From Lactobacillus amylovorus DSM 20531 (GTDB lineage: Bacteria; Bacillota; Bacilli; Lactobacillales; Lactobacillaceae), in NCBI RefSeq assembly GCF_002706375.1, contig NZ_CP017706.1, forward strand, positions 1,240,001-1,304,000: DNA of 64,000 bases, written 5' to 3'. Below, piece after piece: positions 39,899 through 49,189 of the stretch (positions are counted from its first letter, which is position 1; every line of letters starts with the position of its first letter). Both the position numbers and the translations under genes were made by a program. Below the pieces are notes generated by a model that did not search any database, had not been told where the DNA came from, and saw nothing but the letters and a program-made list of their open reading frames with translations.

Positions 39899-40756
39899 AT
39901 GAAGTCATATACAAATCAAAGACGGCTCTCATTAATCTTCCGGTATATTCTCTTAGCGCTTTTAGCAATTATCTGGATTTTACCAATTGTGTGGATCGTC
40001 TTAGCAAGTTTTTCATATAACGATACTGGATTTGTTTCGACCTTCTGGCCAGAACAATTCACGTTGCAGAACTATATTGGGATTTTTACGAACCCACAAT
40101 ATCCATTTGGTAACTGGATTATTAACACATTGATTGTTTCTCTTGCATCAATGATCGTTTCAACATTCTTGACTATTTCAGTTGCTTACGTTCTGTCACG
40201 TCTTCGTTTTAGATTTAGAAAACCATTCTTGCAAATTGCTTTGGTTCTTGGGATGTTCCCAGGCTTCATGTCAATGATCGCTTTGTACTACATCTTAAAG
40301 GGTCTTAACATGTTAAACCTCTTTGGTTTATTCTTGGTTTACGTTGGTGGTGCCGGCCTTGGCTTCTACGTTGCTAAAGGATTCTTCGATACTATTCCTA
40401 GATCAATTGACGAAGCTGCCGAAATCGACGGTGCTACTAAGTGGCAAGTATTCATCCACATTGGTTTACCACTTTCAAAGCCAATGATCGTTTATACTGC
40501 TTTGACTGCTTTCATTGCTCCATGGACAGACTTCATTTTCTCAGGTATTATTCTTTCAACCTCAGGAAATGCCAAGACCTACACGGTTGCTTATGGTTTG
40601 TACAACATGGTGCACACAGCCAAAGGTAATGCGACTGCATACTTCGCACAATTCGTTGCAGGGTGTGTAATCATCGCGATCCCTATTACTATCTTGTTTG
40701 TCTTCATGCAGAAGTTCTATGTTAACGGAATTACTGCTGGTGCAGATAAGGGCTAA
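39899..40756 (+). CDS. malG: Maltose/maltodextrin ABC permease MalG
   Basis: 285 residues with six helices and the EAA motif SIDEAAEIDGATKWQVFIHIGLPLSKP near residue 175, the standard MalG layout. Ribosome binding site AAGGAGGG lies within the end of malF. With MalF and the ATPase it forms the import channel. A strong terminator after the gene closes the operon. Confidence 0.94.
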   Translation: MKSYTNQRRLSLIFRYILLALLAIIWILPIVWIVLASFSYNDTGFVSTFWPEQFTLQNYIGIFTNPQYPFGNWIINTLIVSLASMIVSTFLTISVAYVLSRLRFRFRKPFLQIALVLGMFPGFMSMIALYYILKGLNMLNLFGLFLVYVGGAGLGFYVAKGFFDTIPRSIDEAAEIDGATKWQVFIHIGLPLSKPMIVYTALTAFIAPWTDFIFSGIILSTSGNAKTYTVAYGLYNMVHTAKGNATAYFAQFVAGCVIIAIPITILFVFMQKFYVNGITAGADKG

Positions 40757-40775
40757 TCAAAAATTTGCTTATGCT

Positions 40776-40806
40776 AAAAACGTCTTGCTTTGTGCAAGGC
40801 GTTTTT
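40776..40806 (+). terminator. Terminator of the maltose transport operon
   Basis: AAAAACGTCTTGC/GCAAGGCGTTTTT stem and T-run. Confidence 0.88.
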
Positions 40807-40910
40807 GTGTAGCGCTGATAAAAAAGAGTGGTTTATTTTCGAACTATCAAGATCTTTGCGTGCTAGAATGAAGGCGGGAGAAACTGGATTAGTTTCGTAA
40901 GGACATAAAA

Positions 40911-41402
40911 GTGAATAAAATAAAAATAATTCAGGGCGATATTACCAAGATGAAGGCAGATGCCATCGTTAATGCAGCTAATAATTCGCTTCTTGGTGGA
41001 GGTGGCGTTGATGGTGCTATTCATGCAGCTGCTGGTCCTTGCTTGTTAGAAGAATGTATGACGCTACACGGTTGTCATACAGGAGATGCGAAGATTACAT
41101 TAGGCTATGATTTGCCTGCCAAACATGTAATTCACACGGTTGGCCCTGTATATTCTGGGATGCATAGCGATGATGAGTCGCTGGAATCTTGTTATCGTAC
41201 CTCTTTAAATGTAGCTAAAAATGCAAATCTGCACAGTATTATCTTTCCGGCCATATCTACTGGAGCGTTTGGTTTCCCAGCAAAAATTGCTTATAAGACA
41301 ATTACAGATTGGCAAAAAGAAAATAAAGCATATAAGATGCAAGTTGCTATGTGTGCATATGATGATAAAACTTATCAATTGTACAAGCAAATTGCAGCAT
41401 AA
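40911..41402 (+). CDS. Macro-domain protein (ADP-ribose/O-acetyl-ADP-ribose hydrolase-like)
   Basis: 163 residues, essentially one macro domain of the YmdB type. Starts at GTG 40911 after GTAAGGACATAA. Motifs are [30 protein letters not shown] (key residues NAAN and the glycine loop with GVDGAIH), VIHTVGP and [12 protein letters not shown], which form the ADP-ribose pocket. Family members remove acetyl or ADP-ribose groups. It is monocistronic and its original terminator has been interrupted by the IS element just downstream. Confidence 0.9.
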   Translation: MNKIKIIQGDITKMKADAIVNAANNSLLGGGGVDGAIHAAAGPCLLEECMTLHGCHTGDAKITLGYDLPAKHVIHTVGPVYSGMHSDDESLESCYRTSLNVAKNANLHSIIFPAISTGAFGFPAKIAYKTITDWQKENKAYKMQVAMCAYDDKTYQLYKQIAA

Positions 41403-41470
41403 GAAAAACTGTTTAGTTTCAAACCAATGTCATTAAGTTAAGACATTGACAATTAAGGGGGCTTTTTTAG

Positions 41471-41506
41471 AGATCGAATCATTTGGATTCGATCTCTTTT
41501 TTTGTA
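41471..41506 (+). terminator. Hairpin upstream of the IS transposase
   Basis: AGAGATCGAATC/GATTCGATCTCT stem, 5-nt loop and long T-run. A terminator here would block read-through from outside into the transposase gene. Confidence 0.75.
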
Positions 41507-41592
41507 TAAAATAAAGGCGAAAAGACCTGCCTTTTCGCCTATCTTATATATTTTAAACCTTCAAAATTATTGCCAGAAAGCTGGTGTTAATT

Positions 41593-42963
41593 ATGAAAGC
41601 CCTTCATAAGAATATTCTAGAACGTCTTGATCAAATTATCAATAATACTGGGGATCATATTCACGATTTTATTAATAATCCTCATGCTTTTACCAGGAAA
41701 CGCAATTTAGATGCAGCGACAGTCCTTAAAACTACAATTAACATGCAAGGTCAGAATTTAAACAGTGAACTCTTTAGAGCTTTTGGCGAAGATGCAACTA
41801 AAAAGAACGATAAAGTAGTTAGTACTTCTGCCTATGTTCAACGCAAAAGCCAGCTTTCTCCTGCTTGTTTTAAACATATTCTGACTGTTTTTAATCAAAA
41901 TCTATTTAATATTCAACTTTTTGATCATCACTACCGTTTGTTTGCCATTGATGGCTCTGACTTTAATCAAATCTGGAATCCGAAATCGAATAACATTGTA
42001 CAAGCTTCTTCTCATAAAAAGAAACCCTATTGTCAAATTCACGTTAATGCCTTATATGATCTATTGAATAATACCTACCAGGATTGTATTTTTCAGCCTA
42101 AATCAGAAATGGATGAACGCAAAGTGGCTGTTCAAATGCTTAAAGCTTTGAATTGTGGTCCATATATTGTAACAATGGATCGTGGCTACACTAGTTTCAA
42201 TATGATTGAAAACTGCAATCGCCTGCCTAACTGTCATTACATAATACGAACTAAGGCTGGACAAGGCGGAGTTAAAGAAATAACGACATTGCCTGATCAA
42301 GAATGTGATCGTGAGATTTCCTGCCTGGTAACTACTTCTAACTATTACTACATCACGCATAAAGCCAGTGAGAATATTCACCATGTCCAGCATCATTATC
42401 GCCAATATATTAAGTATCGCTCTAAAAATACCCAGGATCTAAGCTGGGATTTTGGCGAGTTATGCACAATAAAATTTCGAGCCTGCAAATTTAGAATTAA
42501 TGATGCCAAATCAGGCAAAGAAGAATGGGAAGTTGTGCTAACCAATCTTGATCGAAAAAATTATTCGCTAAAAAGAATTAAAGAGCTTTATCATCTGCGT
42601 TGGGGTATTGAGACCTCCTTCAAGAAATTGAAGTATTCTTTAGGCAGCGTACAGTTCCATTCCAAACAAGATAAATTTATTGAAATGGAAATTTATGCCC
42701 ATATGATTATGTTTAATGCAATCAGTCAAATTGATGCACAGGCCTATATTCCGCAAAAGCATTGCAAGTATCAATATGCCATCAATTTCAAGCAATCATG
42801 CTTGATTATTCAGAGCATGTATTTGGCTTCTTCTTTAACGCAAGATTTTGAACGGATCCTTATTCAGATCAGCTATTATACCATTCCAATTAGACCAGGC
42901 CGCAAGGACAAGAGAAATATTAAGCCCAAATCAGCTGTATATTATTTATATCGCGTAGCTTAA
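41593..42963 (+). CDS. IS4-superfamily DDE transposase
   Basis: About 456 residues; I favour ATG 41593 over the upstream GTG at 41584. Catalytic residues are visible: first Asp in LFAIDGSDFNQIW, second in ITMDRGYTSFN and Glu in the Y-(2)-R-(3)-E-(6)-K signature YHLRWGIETSFKKLKYS. It is full length with no frameshift, so the element may be active. It cuts and pastes the surrounding IS. Confidence 0.92.
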   Translation: MKALHKNILERLDQIINNTGDHIHDFINNPHAFTRKRNLDAATVLKTTINMQGQNLNSELFRAFGEDATKKNDKVVSTSAYVQRKSQLSPACFKHILTVFNQNLFNIQLFDHHYRLFAIDGSDFNQIWNPKSNNIVQASSHKKKPYCQIHVNALYDLLNNTYQDCIFQPKSEMDERKVAVQMLKALNCGPYIVTMDRGYTSFNMIENCNRLPNCHYIIRTKAGQGGVKEITTLPDQECDREISCLVTTSNYYYITHKASENIHHVQHHYRQYIKYRSKNTQDLSWDFGELCTIKFRACKFRINDAKSGKEEWEVVLTNLDRKNYSLKRIKELYHLRWGIETSFKKLKYSLGSVQFHSKQDKFIEMEIYAHMIMFNAISQIDAQAYIPQKHCKYQYAINFKQSCLIIQSMYLASSLTQDFERILIQISYYTIPIRPGRKDKRNIKPKSAVYYLYRVA

Positions 42964-43121
42964 AAAAGCAGAATCTGTGCTATGCCTTATTTGTTGTACG
43001 AAAAAAGCACCAATTTAACCAATTAAATGTTAAATCAGTGCTTTAAAAGTCTAATATTAATTGTCAATGTCTTAACTTAATGACATTGGTTTCAAACTAA
43101 ACAGCTTTTTTGATAGTATGT

Positions 43122-44369
43122 TTATTCATCGCGATACGATATTCCCCAGGCAAAGATCAAAACCAACAAGAAGTTGAGTAAAAGAGTAAATCCAGTTACC
43201 CAGAATACTGTTGCATAATTTGATAAACCGGAAATCATTGAACCCATTAATGAACCAAGAACGGCACCAACAGCCTGGAATGACTGGTTATATGAAAAAA
43301 TACGGCCGAAACTTTCACTTGGTGTGTTCAAGGTCAAAACAGTTTGAGCGGCTGGCAACATCCCCGCACTGGCAATTCCTAACAAGAATCTCAAACCTGC
43401 CAGAACCCACGGATTATTAGTTAATGCCATTGGAATAAATAGGATAAAGCCAACAATTAAACCAATTCTTAATACTCTCAAAGGTCCAACTTCATCCATC
43501 TTATGTCCAATCTTTGATGCAGCAATCAAAGTACCAAGTCCTGGTGTTGCGGCAACAACACCGGCAACCAAAGCCACGTTTTTACCGTTAGGCATCATCG
43601 ATTTAACATAGAGCGAAACAATAGGATCGATTGACATGGTTGATGATTGAACAAGCATGGTAGTGATGAACATAACGATGATCAATTTTACACTAGGCAA
43701 ACTCTTCATGATTTCACCCATAGGTTTCATCTTTTCACGAGAAATTGGAGTGAAGTCTTCGTGAACCAAGAATGTGGTGCCTAAAAATACTAGGAACATC
43801 AAAAATCCAGTAATAAAGAATGGGATACGATAGCCCCAGGCACCGCCAAGCCAGTTACCAAAGAAACTTGATAATGCACCACCTAAAAGTGGACCAACTA
43901 GGTTGCCGGCAGTTCCGGCGGTCATCATTTGACTCATTACCCAACCACTTCGTTGGTGCGGCGTTTCGCCAGCCATTAATGCCGTTGCATTATTGATATA
44001 ACCGGAAAAAGCTCCCTGAATAAAACGCATAACGACGATATAAATAGCGTTTGGTGCAAAACCGGTTAAGGTGATGGTCAATGCCATAACACCAGAGGCA
44101 CGCATACACATTAACTTTCTGCCTTTACGGTCAGCTAAGTTTCCCCAATATGGAGAAACAATTGCCTGGGCAATAAATGTCATGGCAAATGCCAAACCTG
44201 AGTAAAGATTGATTTGAAATTTGGAATAATTACCTAAATCAGAAATGAATAGTGAAACAAAAGGCATGGTCATTGAGTAACCCATACCGGTAATAAAACA
44301 GCCTAGCCATAGGGTATAAAAGGCCTTATGCCAGCCAGCAGGAAAGGCAATAGATTTTGCAGTAGTCAA
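43122..44369 (-). CDS. MFS drug-type efflux transporter
   Basis: 415 residues with about 12 helices. Motif A between helices 2 and 3 is GNLADRKGRKLM, motif C-like GTAGNLVGPLLGGALSSFFG lies in helix 5, both typical of drug:proton antiporters of the DHA1 group (PmrA-like). It exports unknown compounds across the cytoplasmic membrane. Its terminator was interrupted by the IS element immediately downstream. No regulator gene is adjacent. Start ATG with upstream GAAAGAGATGAC. Confidence 0.88.
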   Translation of the reverse strand: MTTAKSIAFPAGWHKAFYTLWLGCFITGMGYSMTMPFVSLFISDLGNYSKFQINLYSGLAFAMTFIAQAIVSPYWGNLADRKGRKLMCMRASGVMALTITLTGFAPNAIYIVVMRFIQGAFSGYINNATALMAGETPHQRSGWVMSQMMTAGTAGNLVGPLLGGALSSFFGNWLGGAWGYRIPFFITGFLMFLVFLGTTFLVHEDFTPISREKMKPMGEIMKSLPSVKLIIVMFITTMLVQSSTMSIDPIVSLYVKSMMPNGKNVALVAGVVAATPGLGTLIAASKIGHKMDEVGPLRVLRIGLIVGFILFIPMALTNNPWVLAGLRFLLGIASAGMLPAAQTVLTLNTPSESFGRIFSYNQSFQAVGAVLGSLMGSMISGLSNYATVFWVTGFTLLLNFLLVLIFAWGISYRDE

Positions 44370-44525
44370 AAAGTCATCTCTTTCAAACTAAAAATAAATG
44401 TTAATCAATAATATTAATTTTAGCACATGCAAAAAGCTAAAATTTTCCTCAAATTCTTATATAAAGCGTAACTATTGCAATTATAATGTGCTACGATAGT
44501 GATTCGAGGAAGGAGTTGTCAAAAG

Positions 44526-45524
44526 ATGGCACATATGTCACGGCGAGAATACCGGATGAAAAAAGAGCATGGCCAAGCAGGTGCTGATCAATCCCGGATT
44601 AATTATTCAAGAAGCAAAGTAAATAGCCGAGAAGAATTTAGAAGTAGGAAAATTAGCAATCCGCAACCAATTGATCATGCTAATGTTGCTCGTGCATCTA
44701 GAGAAAATACCTCTAGAGAGAATTATCATCACGTTAAGCTAAACTTTTGGACGATTTTCTCGGACCGTCCTTATGTTTCCGTAGCGATCATCGTTTTAGC
44801 CCTATTCTTCATTATGATTAAAATGTGGTGGGGCCTGGCAGCATTACTCGTGCTAGTTATTATTGGAATTTTCGTTATCGGACGTAGTCACCACCCAGAT
44901 CGTGTACTGAGTCTGGAATTCCATATGAAGGCTTCGAGAAAATTAAGCATGCTACGTGCCTTTGAACTTGGTGGCTCAATGGTCATGTTTTTGGCAACTT
45001 ATATGAAGCAGGTTGTAACGGTCGACTTCTCATCGGCAGGATCAACCGATAGCTTCCAAATCGTCCAAGGCGTGCTTTCAAATAATGGTGGCTACTACGG
45101 CCAACAAGGTTCATATTTCTTAAGCTTGCTTAACACTATCACGGGCGGTCAGCTTTGGAGCTCATATCGTTACGCAACTAACAGTGCACAAATGATGAGT
45201 AGTAGTTCTGGGCGCTGGATCATTATTTGGATCATGCTTTTAATGATTGCGCCAGCTATTTGCGTTTTGGCTCAATTCTTTAAAGAGCCATATTCAAGAA
45301 ATGCCACTTTGATTACGTCATTAATTACAACGATCAGTTTTGTTCTAACGCCAGTTTTGATGCGTAGATGGGTTGTCGGTTATGCCATGGAAAATCAAAT
45401 GACCAGAGCAGCCGCTAATAATGCGGTACACATCGGAACAATGGCTTATGTCGGTATGGCTTGCTCAATCATGGTGTTGGTCATTGCAATTTATCGGTTT
45501 GTAAAACAAGATAATTTTGAATAA
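44526..45524 (+). CDS. Membrane protein with long basic cytosolic N-terminus
   Basis: 332 residues from ATG 44526, preceded by GAGGAAGGAG. The first ~80 residues are hydrophilic and rich in Arg, Ser and Asn (MAHMSRREYRMKKEHGQ...), with no signal peptide. Then come helices near 92-108, 112-128 and, after a ~100-residue part containing a Gly/Ser/Tyr-rich exposed loop (SNNGGYYGQQGSYFLS), three or four more. The family is not known to me. It is monocistronic and ends at a terminator. Confidence 0.75.
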   Translation: MAHMSRREYRMKKEHGQAGADQSRINYSRSKVNSREEFRSRKISNPQPIDHANVARASRENTSRENYHHVKLNFWTIFSDRPYVSVAIIVLALFFIMIKMWWGLAALLVLVIIGIFVIGRSHHPDRVLSLEFHMKASRKLSMLRAFELGGSMVMFLATYMKQVVTVDFSSAGSTDSFQIVQGVLSNNGGYYGQQGSYFLSLLNTITGGQLWSSYRYATNSAQMMSSSSGRWIIIWIMLLMIAPAICVLAQFFKEPYSRNATLITSLITTISFVLTPVLMRRWVVGYAMENQMTRAAANNAVHIGTMAYVGMACSIMVLVIAIYRFVKQDNFE

Positions 45525-45540
45525 GGAAAAACTTTAATTT

Positions 45541-45586
45541 AGTGTTAGATGAGGATTTGATGGAATACTCATCTAGCACTTTTATT
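45541..45586 (+). terminator. Rho-independent terminator
   Basis: 13-bp stem AGTGTTAGATGAG/CTCATCTAGCACT and T-rich tail. Confidence 0.82.
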
Positions 45587-45881
45587 TTGTCTAAAATAAT
45601 TAGCTTACGAATTCATAGATTTATGATCCACCATTTAGTCTAGGAAAATAAAAATACTACTAAAACTTGAATTAATGAAATCGGCCTAGAATTTATTTAT
45701 TTTGTAAGCAAGAAAATATATGTTTTAAATACATTTCTAATGTCGGGGCTGTTCTAAAGAATTTATCTGGAAACAGTTCATTATGGGGAAACAGGTAAAT
45801 TTATTACCATTTATCCTACTTCACTTGTGAATTTTAAACATATATTGTTTAAGTTATATAACTTGTTAAACTGTCAGAATA
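45587..45881. other. AT-rich gap without a recognisable gene
   Basis: About 300 bp, very AT-rich, with stops in every frame. It may hold the worn 5' end of the ABC exporter pseudogene that follows, but I could not match it to helices of that family. Confidence 0.4.
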
Positions 45882-47100
45882 ATGGAAGAAACGTTTTTAA
45901 TGCCACAATATAAAATTCTGAATTTTGCTTTAGATATAATTTTTTCAGCAGCAGTAGTGTTAACATTTAATATTTATTTGTTGGTCCTTATTTTTTGTTT
46001 AGCATTTGCGTTATTGCTATTACCCGAGTATATTTCTGGGCCACTACAAAAATTGACTAATAAAGTTTCTGAAAAGAATAAAATATACCTTGATTTAATT
46101 GAAAAATGGATGAGCGGATTAGCTGTTTTACAGCGTTACCATTGAAAATTCAAGTTGCTAGATGTGTTGTCAGAAGGCTCACGCGGATTAGAAAAAGCTA
46201 AGATAAATAAGGAAAAAACTTCTGCAAGCATTAATATGTTGTCCACGGGACTGAATATGATGGCTCAAGTTGTAATTAATGGTTTAACAGGATATTTAAT
46301 TTTGACAGGTAATTTGTTCATATGTTCATAGGTGTATTTTTTAGTATAGGTAATTTTGCTAGTCTTATATTTTCTGAATTAGTTGTTTTGAACCAAAATA
46401 CGACTATGATTCAATAAGCAAAAGACCTAAATAATAAAGAAAATGGTCAAAATAATATTGCTAATTTTGCGGAACTATCAATAGTTAAACTCCAAGAGCA
46501 TTTTAGTAATGGTGAGGTTGTTTCATATCCTGATATTACAATTAAATCAGGCGAAAAAATTCTTTTATCAGGTGACAGTGGTACAGGAAAAAGCACATTA
46601 TTTAAGTTAATATTAGGGGAATTAAAACCTACCGAAGGAAAAATCATTTTTAAAGATAAAAATGGTCAGCAAATTCATCCTGATTTAGCTAAAATTGGAT
46701 ATATTCCTCAAGATCCTACGCTTTTTCCAGGAACAATTAAGGAAAATATTACAATGTTTAATAATAAGTTAGATGGTGAAGCTGAAGAAGTTGCTAAAAA
46801 AATGCAATTAGGTACAGATCTAAAAAAATGCCTAATGGCATAAATACATACATTAATTGGGATCAATTGAATCTATCGGGTGGTCAAAGAAAAAAAGTTG
46901 TTTTAGCAAGGACTAAGGTCTATGGTAGTAAGTTACTATTAATTGATGAAGGAACATTAGCTATTGATGAAAAAGCTACTTTGAAAATTTTAAAGAATAT
47001 TTTACAAGGCCCTGAAACAATTGTCTTTATTGCACATAATTGGTCGAAGGAATTACATGATCTTTTTGATAGAGAGATTTATTTACAAGATAATAAATAA
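45882..47100 (+). pseudogene. Decayed ABC exporter (permease-ATPase)
   Basis: Pieces read in order through several lesions: a membrane part (residues with FSAAVVLTFNIYLLVLIF), TGA at 46143, continued helix region NMLSTGLNMMAQVVINGLTGYL, frame change near 46320, FFSIGNFASLIF, TAA near 46416, then an ATPase with Walker A GDSGTGKST, Q-loop IPQDPTLF, a stop near 46842, and LSGGQRKKVVLAR with Walker B LLLIDEGTLAID. The N-terminal helices are missing. It is related to peptide/drug exporters such as that at 24.7 kb, but not a functional gene. Confidence 0.85.
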
Positions 47101-47111
47101 TGTTATACCTA

Positions 47112-47149
47112 TTGTGGGATGGAGGTGAATCTTCATCCCACAAATTTTT
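47112..47149 (+). terminator. Rho-independent terminator
   Basis: 10-bp stem TTGTGGGATG/CATCCCACAA and T-run after the exporter pseudogene. Confidence 0.82.
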
Positions 47150-47241
47150 GCCCCAAATGAGATTTAAACGCAACAAAAAAACAGCTTAATCAATTTGACT
47201 AAACTGTTTTTTCTTTTATTTTTCTGGGAATTAAGTAGTGA

Positions 47242-48793
47242 CTGAAACTTGAAAGCACTAAAACTAGCCGGATCTCTTATCGGATCTGGCTTTTTGTTTC
47301 TTAAATTAGTTTTTAAGTTGTCCTCAGAAGTTGCTTTTGAATGAAAACCGGCAATAACTTAATAAAGTTGTCTAATATTTGTTCCACTGTCGCGGAGATT
47401 TCGGCCTTTACTTCTTTGAAAGCTGTAAGCAAGTAGACCAATGCTTCTTCAAAGGCTAAATCAGGCAGCGCCTCATTCATTAGATAGAATAAATCGCCTA
47501 AGGTTCGATCATCGGTACTTTGTCTTTCTTGCCAAGCTAACAGATCATAAGTTAGAGCCGTCACGGCAATGTAGCCGCATTGTCCATCATAGCTTTGGAT
47601 CTGTGATTTGTTTAAGGCTAAATATTGCTTAGCTGCTTTAAAATAAGTTTCGATCTGCCATCTGCGGCCATAGAGCTGAATGATTTCTTGTGGATGCAGC
47701 TTGTATTGCGTAGTTGCCAGTACTAAATATTTTCCTTTACTGCCGCGTTTAGTGACATAGACTAATCTAATTGGAAAAGCATGTCCTTGATATTCGGCTT
47801 CAACCACGCTGCTATAGAGATAGTCTGTTTTCTGATGCATTTTGGAAGCAGCCAAACGTTCATACAGTCCTTTGACATCATAAAGGCGGCCGCGGTAACG
47901 ATAATAAACTTTCTTGGTCTGCTTAAGCATGCCTACGCTATCTAACCCTAATTGCTTCAGCTGCCAGAACATTTTAGGTGAAGAGAACCAGCTATCAAAT
48001 AAGACATATTCAGCTGATATGCCCATAGCGACAGCTTGCTTAATCAGCTCTACGGTGACAGTATTCATCGGTCTTTGAGCTTGAGTTCTTCTACGGCCAG
48101 CAATTGAGCGCTGATCAGTAGTGACTGGTTGGCTGCCAATCATATTCTCTTTTTTCTTGGTTGACATCAAAGCAAAATTAACCGGTAAGAAGGTATTACC
48201 GTCGCTCCAGCCAATAGTTAAGCCCCGATAGCCGGTTAGAAATTCATGTTTATCATGATCATAGACTTTAGCCAATAGTTCAGTCTTCTTAGAACAAGAG
48301 CGAGCCATTAGCGTATCATCAACGATTAAAGCTAATCTTCTACGCCGATCGATTACCGGCTTCAAAACAGAAATCAGTTTGACAGCAGTCAAACAAACTA
48401 GCTTCTGCCAGTTAATACGACCATCATTAAGCACATTTCTGCCAGTTTTGGCAGTAAAATCCTTTGCGCGCTGACAGCGGTAAAGCGACTTTCTTGCAAA
48501 TCTAGCCTTGATCATCCAGGTAATAACCATTAACAAGCTAACCAGGGAATGGCGTTTAAAATTTACCTTTTTGCTTAAATCAGCTAGACCAATTAATTTA
48601 GAAAAAGCAAAAATTAAAGATTCAGTGTCCTTTTCTTGGTCGAATTGCGTTATACTTTTCATTGCGTAGGATCTCCTTTACTTTGAATTTGACACTTAAA
48701 GTATAACGCGGAGAGATCCTGCGTTTTTATTTTTACGCAAAAAAGACTAGGAACCATGGCAAAAGAGCATGATTTCTAGCTTTCAAGTTTCAG
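47242..48793. mobile_element. Insertion sequence with DDE transposase, 1552 bp
   Basis: Terminal inverted repeats CTGAAACTTGAAAGC at both ends and a 7-bp direct repeat GTAGTGA just outside (47235-47241 and 48794-48800). It holds one intact transposase on the minus strand. Joined flanks read TTAAGTAGTGAATAATAA, an intergenic site. Confidence 0.92.
47313..48662 (-). CDS. DDE transposase, IS4-superfamily type
   Basis: 449 residues, intact. Catalytic core: Asp pair in LALIVDDTLMARSC, Asp in YVLFDSWFSSPKM and Glu in YGRRWQIETYFKAAKQYL, followed by LNKSQIQSYDG. The ATG at 48662 is preceded by AAAGGAGATCC, but this ribosome binding site and the first codons can pair with upstream sequences (see findings), which would limit translation from read-through transcripts. 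Moves the surrounding element. Confidence 0.9.
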   Translation of the reverse strand: MKSITQFDQEKDTESLIFAFSKLIGLADLSKKVNFKRHSLVSLLMVITWMIKARFARKSLYRCQRAKDFTAKTGRNVLNDGRINWQKLVCLTAVKLISVLKPVIDRRRRLALIVDDTLMARSCSKKTELLAKVYDHDKHEFLTGYRGLTIGWSDGNTFLPVNFALMSTKKKENMIGSQPVTTDQRSIAGRRRTQAQRPMNTVTVELIKQAVAMGISAEYVLFDSWFSSPKMFWQLKQLGLDSVGMLKQTKKVYYRYRGRLYDVKGLYERLAASKMHQKTDYLYSSVVEAEYQGHAFPIRLVYVTKRGSKGKYLVLATTQYKLHPQEIIQLYGRRWQIETYFKAAKQYLALNKSQIQSYDGQCGYIAVTALTYDLLAWQERQSTDDRTLGDLFYLMNEALPDLAFEEALVYLLTAFKEVKAEISATVEQILDNFIKLLPVFIQKQLLRTT

Positions 48794-48817
48794 GTAGTGA
48801 ATAATAAACCTTTATTT

Positions 48818-49189
48818 TTAATACCAGTTGTGGGCTAACCAAAACTTCTTGGCATTTACCCATGAACCGTAACGGCCGTAAACGTAGTTGTCAGCAGTAC
48901 GTTCTTGGTTCTTTGGTGATAAGTCGCCACGTAAGTAACTGATATTTAATTGGTACTTACCGTAACAAACACCGTTTCTAGCAGTGTAGCTACCACCTGA
49001 TTCGCGCATTGCGATCCAGTTCTTAGCAGCCTTTTCTTTCTTTGAAAGCTTTCTGGTTGCGGCTTGTACAGTTTGATTGCCTGAGTTGGTAGAAAAAGTT
49101 TCGGCAACTGCGACACATGCAAAGGCAAGTGCTAATGCAGCTATGATTTTTACTAAAGTAGATTTAACGTGTTTATTCAATTTATTCAT
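48818..49189 (-). CDS. Secreted protein with aggregation-promoting-factor C-terminal domain
   Basis: 123 residues. Signal peptide (long basic start NKLNKHVKSTLVK, hydrophobic core, cleavage after VQAA). The mature ~75 residues match the lysozyme-like end of lactobacillus APF surface proteins: NWIAMRESGGSYTARNGVCYGKYQL with a Glu and Ser-Gly-Gly as in transglycosylase folds, then NYVYGRYGSWVNAKKFWLAHNWY. The usual LysM or coiled middle part is absent. It may act at the cell wall. An IS element now lies just beyond its 3' end. Confidence 0.85.
   Translation of the reverse strand: MNKLNKHVKSTLVKIIAALALAFACVAVAETFSTNSGNQTVQAATRKLSKKEKAAKNWIAMRESGGSYTARNGVCYGKYQLNISYLRGDLSPKNQERTADNYVYGRYGSWVNAKKFWLAHNWY

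Larger units (their letters stand above)
41425..43088. mobile_element. IS4-superfamily insertion sequence, 1664 bp
   Basis: Ends are inverted repeats beginning CAATGTCATTAAGTTAAGAC and continuing to ATTGACAATTAA, 32 bp on each side. The 9-bp GTTTCAAAC occurs directly outside both ends (41416-41424, 43089-43097), a target-site duplication. One DDE transposase gene fills the centre. A hairpin with a T-run lies before the transposase. Confidence 0.92.
41409..43104. terminator. Bidirectional terminator interrupted by an IS element
   Basis: Left half CTGTTTAGTTTCAAAC and right half GTTTCAAACTAAACAG reconstruct CTGTTTAGTTTCAAACTAAACAG, an 8-bp stem with a TTTCAAA loop, A-rich on the left and followed by CTTTTTT on the right. 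It lay between the convergent macro-domain and MFS genes. The 1664-bp element sits in the loop. Confidence 0.8.

Noticed and set aside
41409..43104. 48-bp terminal inverted repeats of the IS4-like element
   Set aside because: The outer 16 bp are the two arms of a split terminator plus the 9-bp target duplication, not part of the element.
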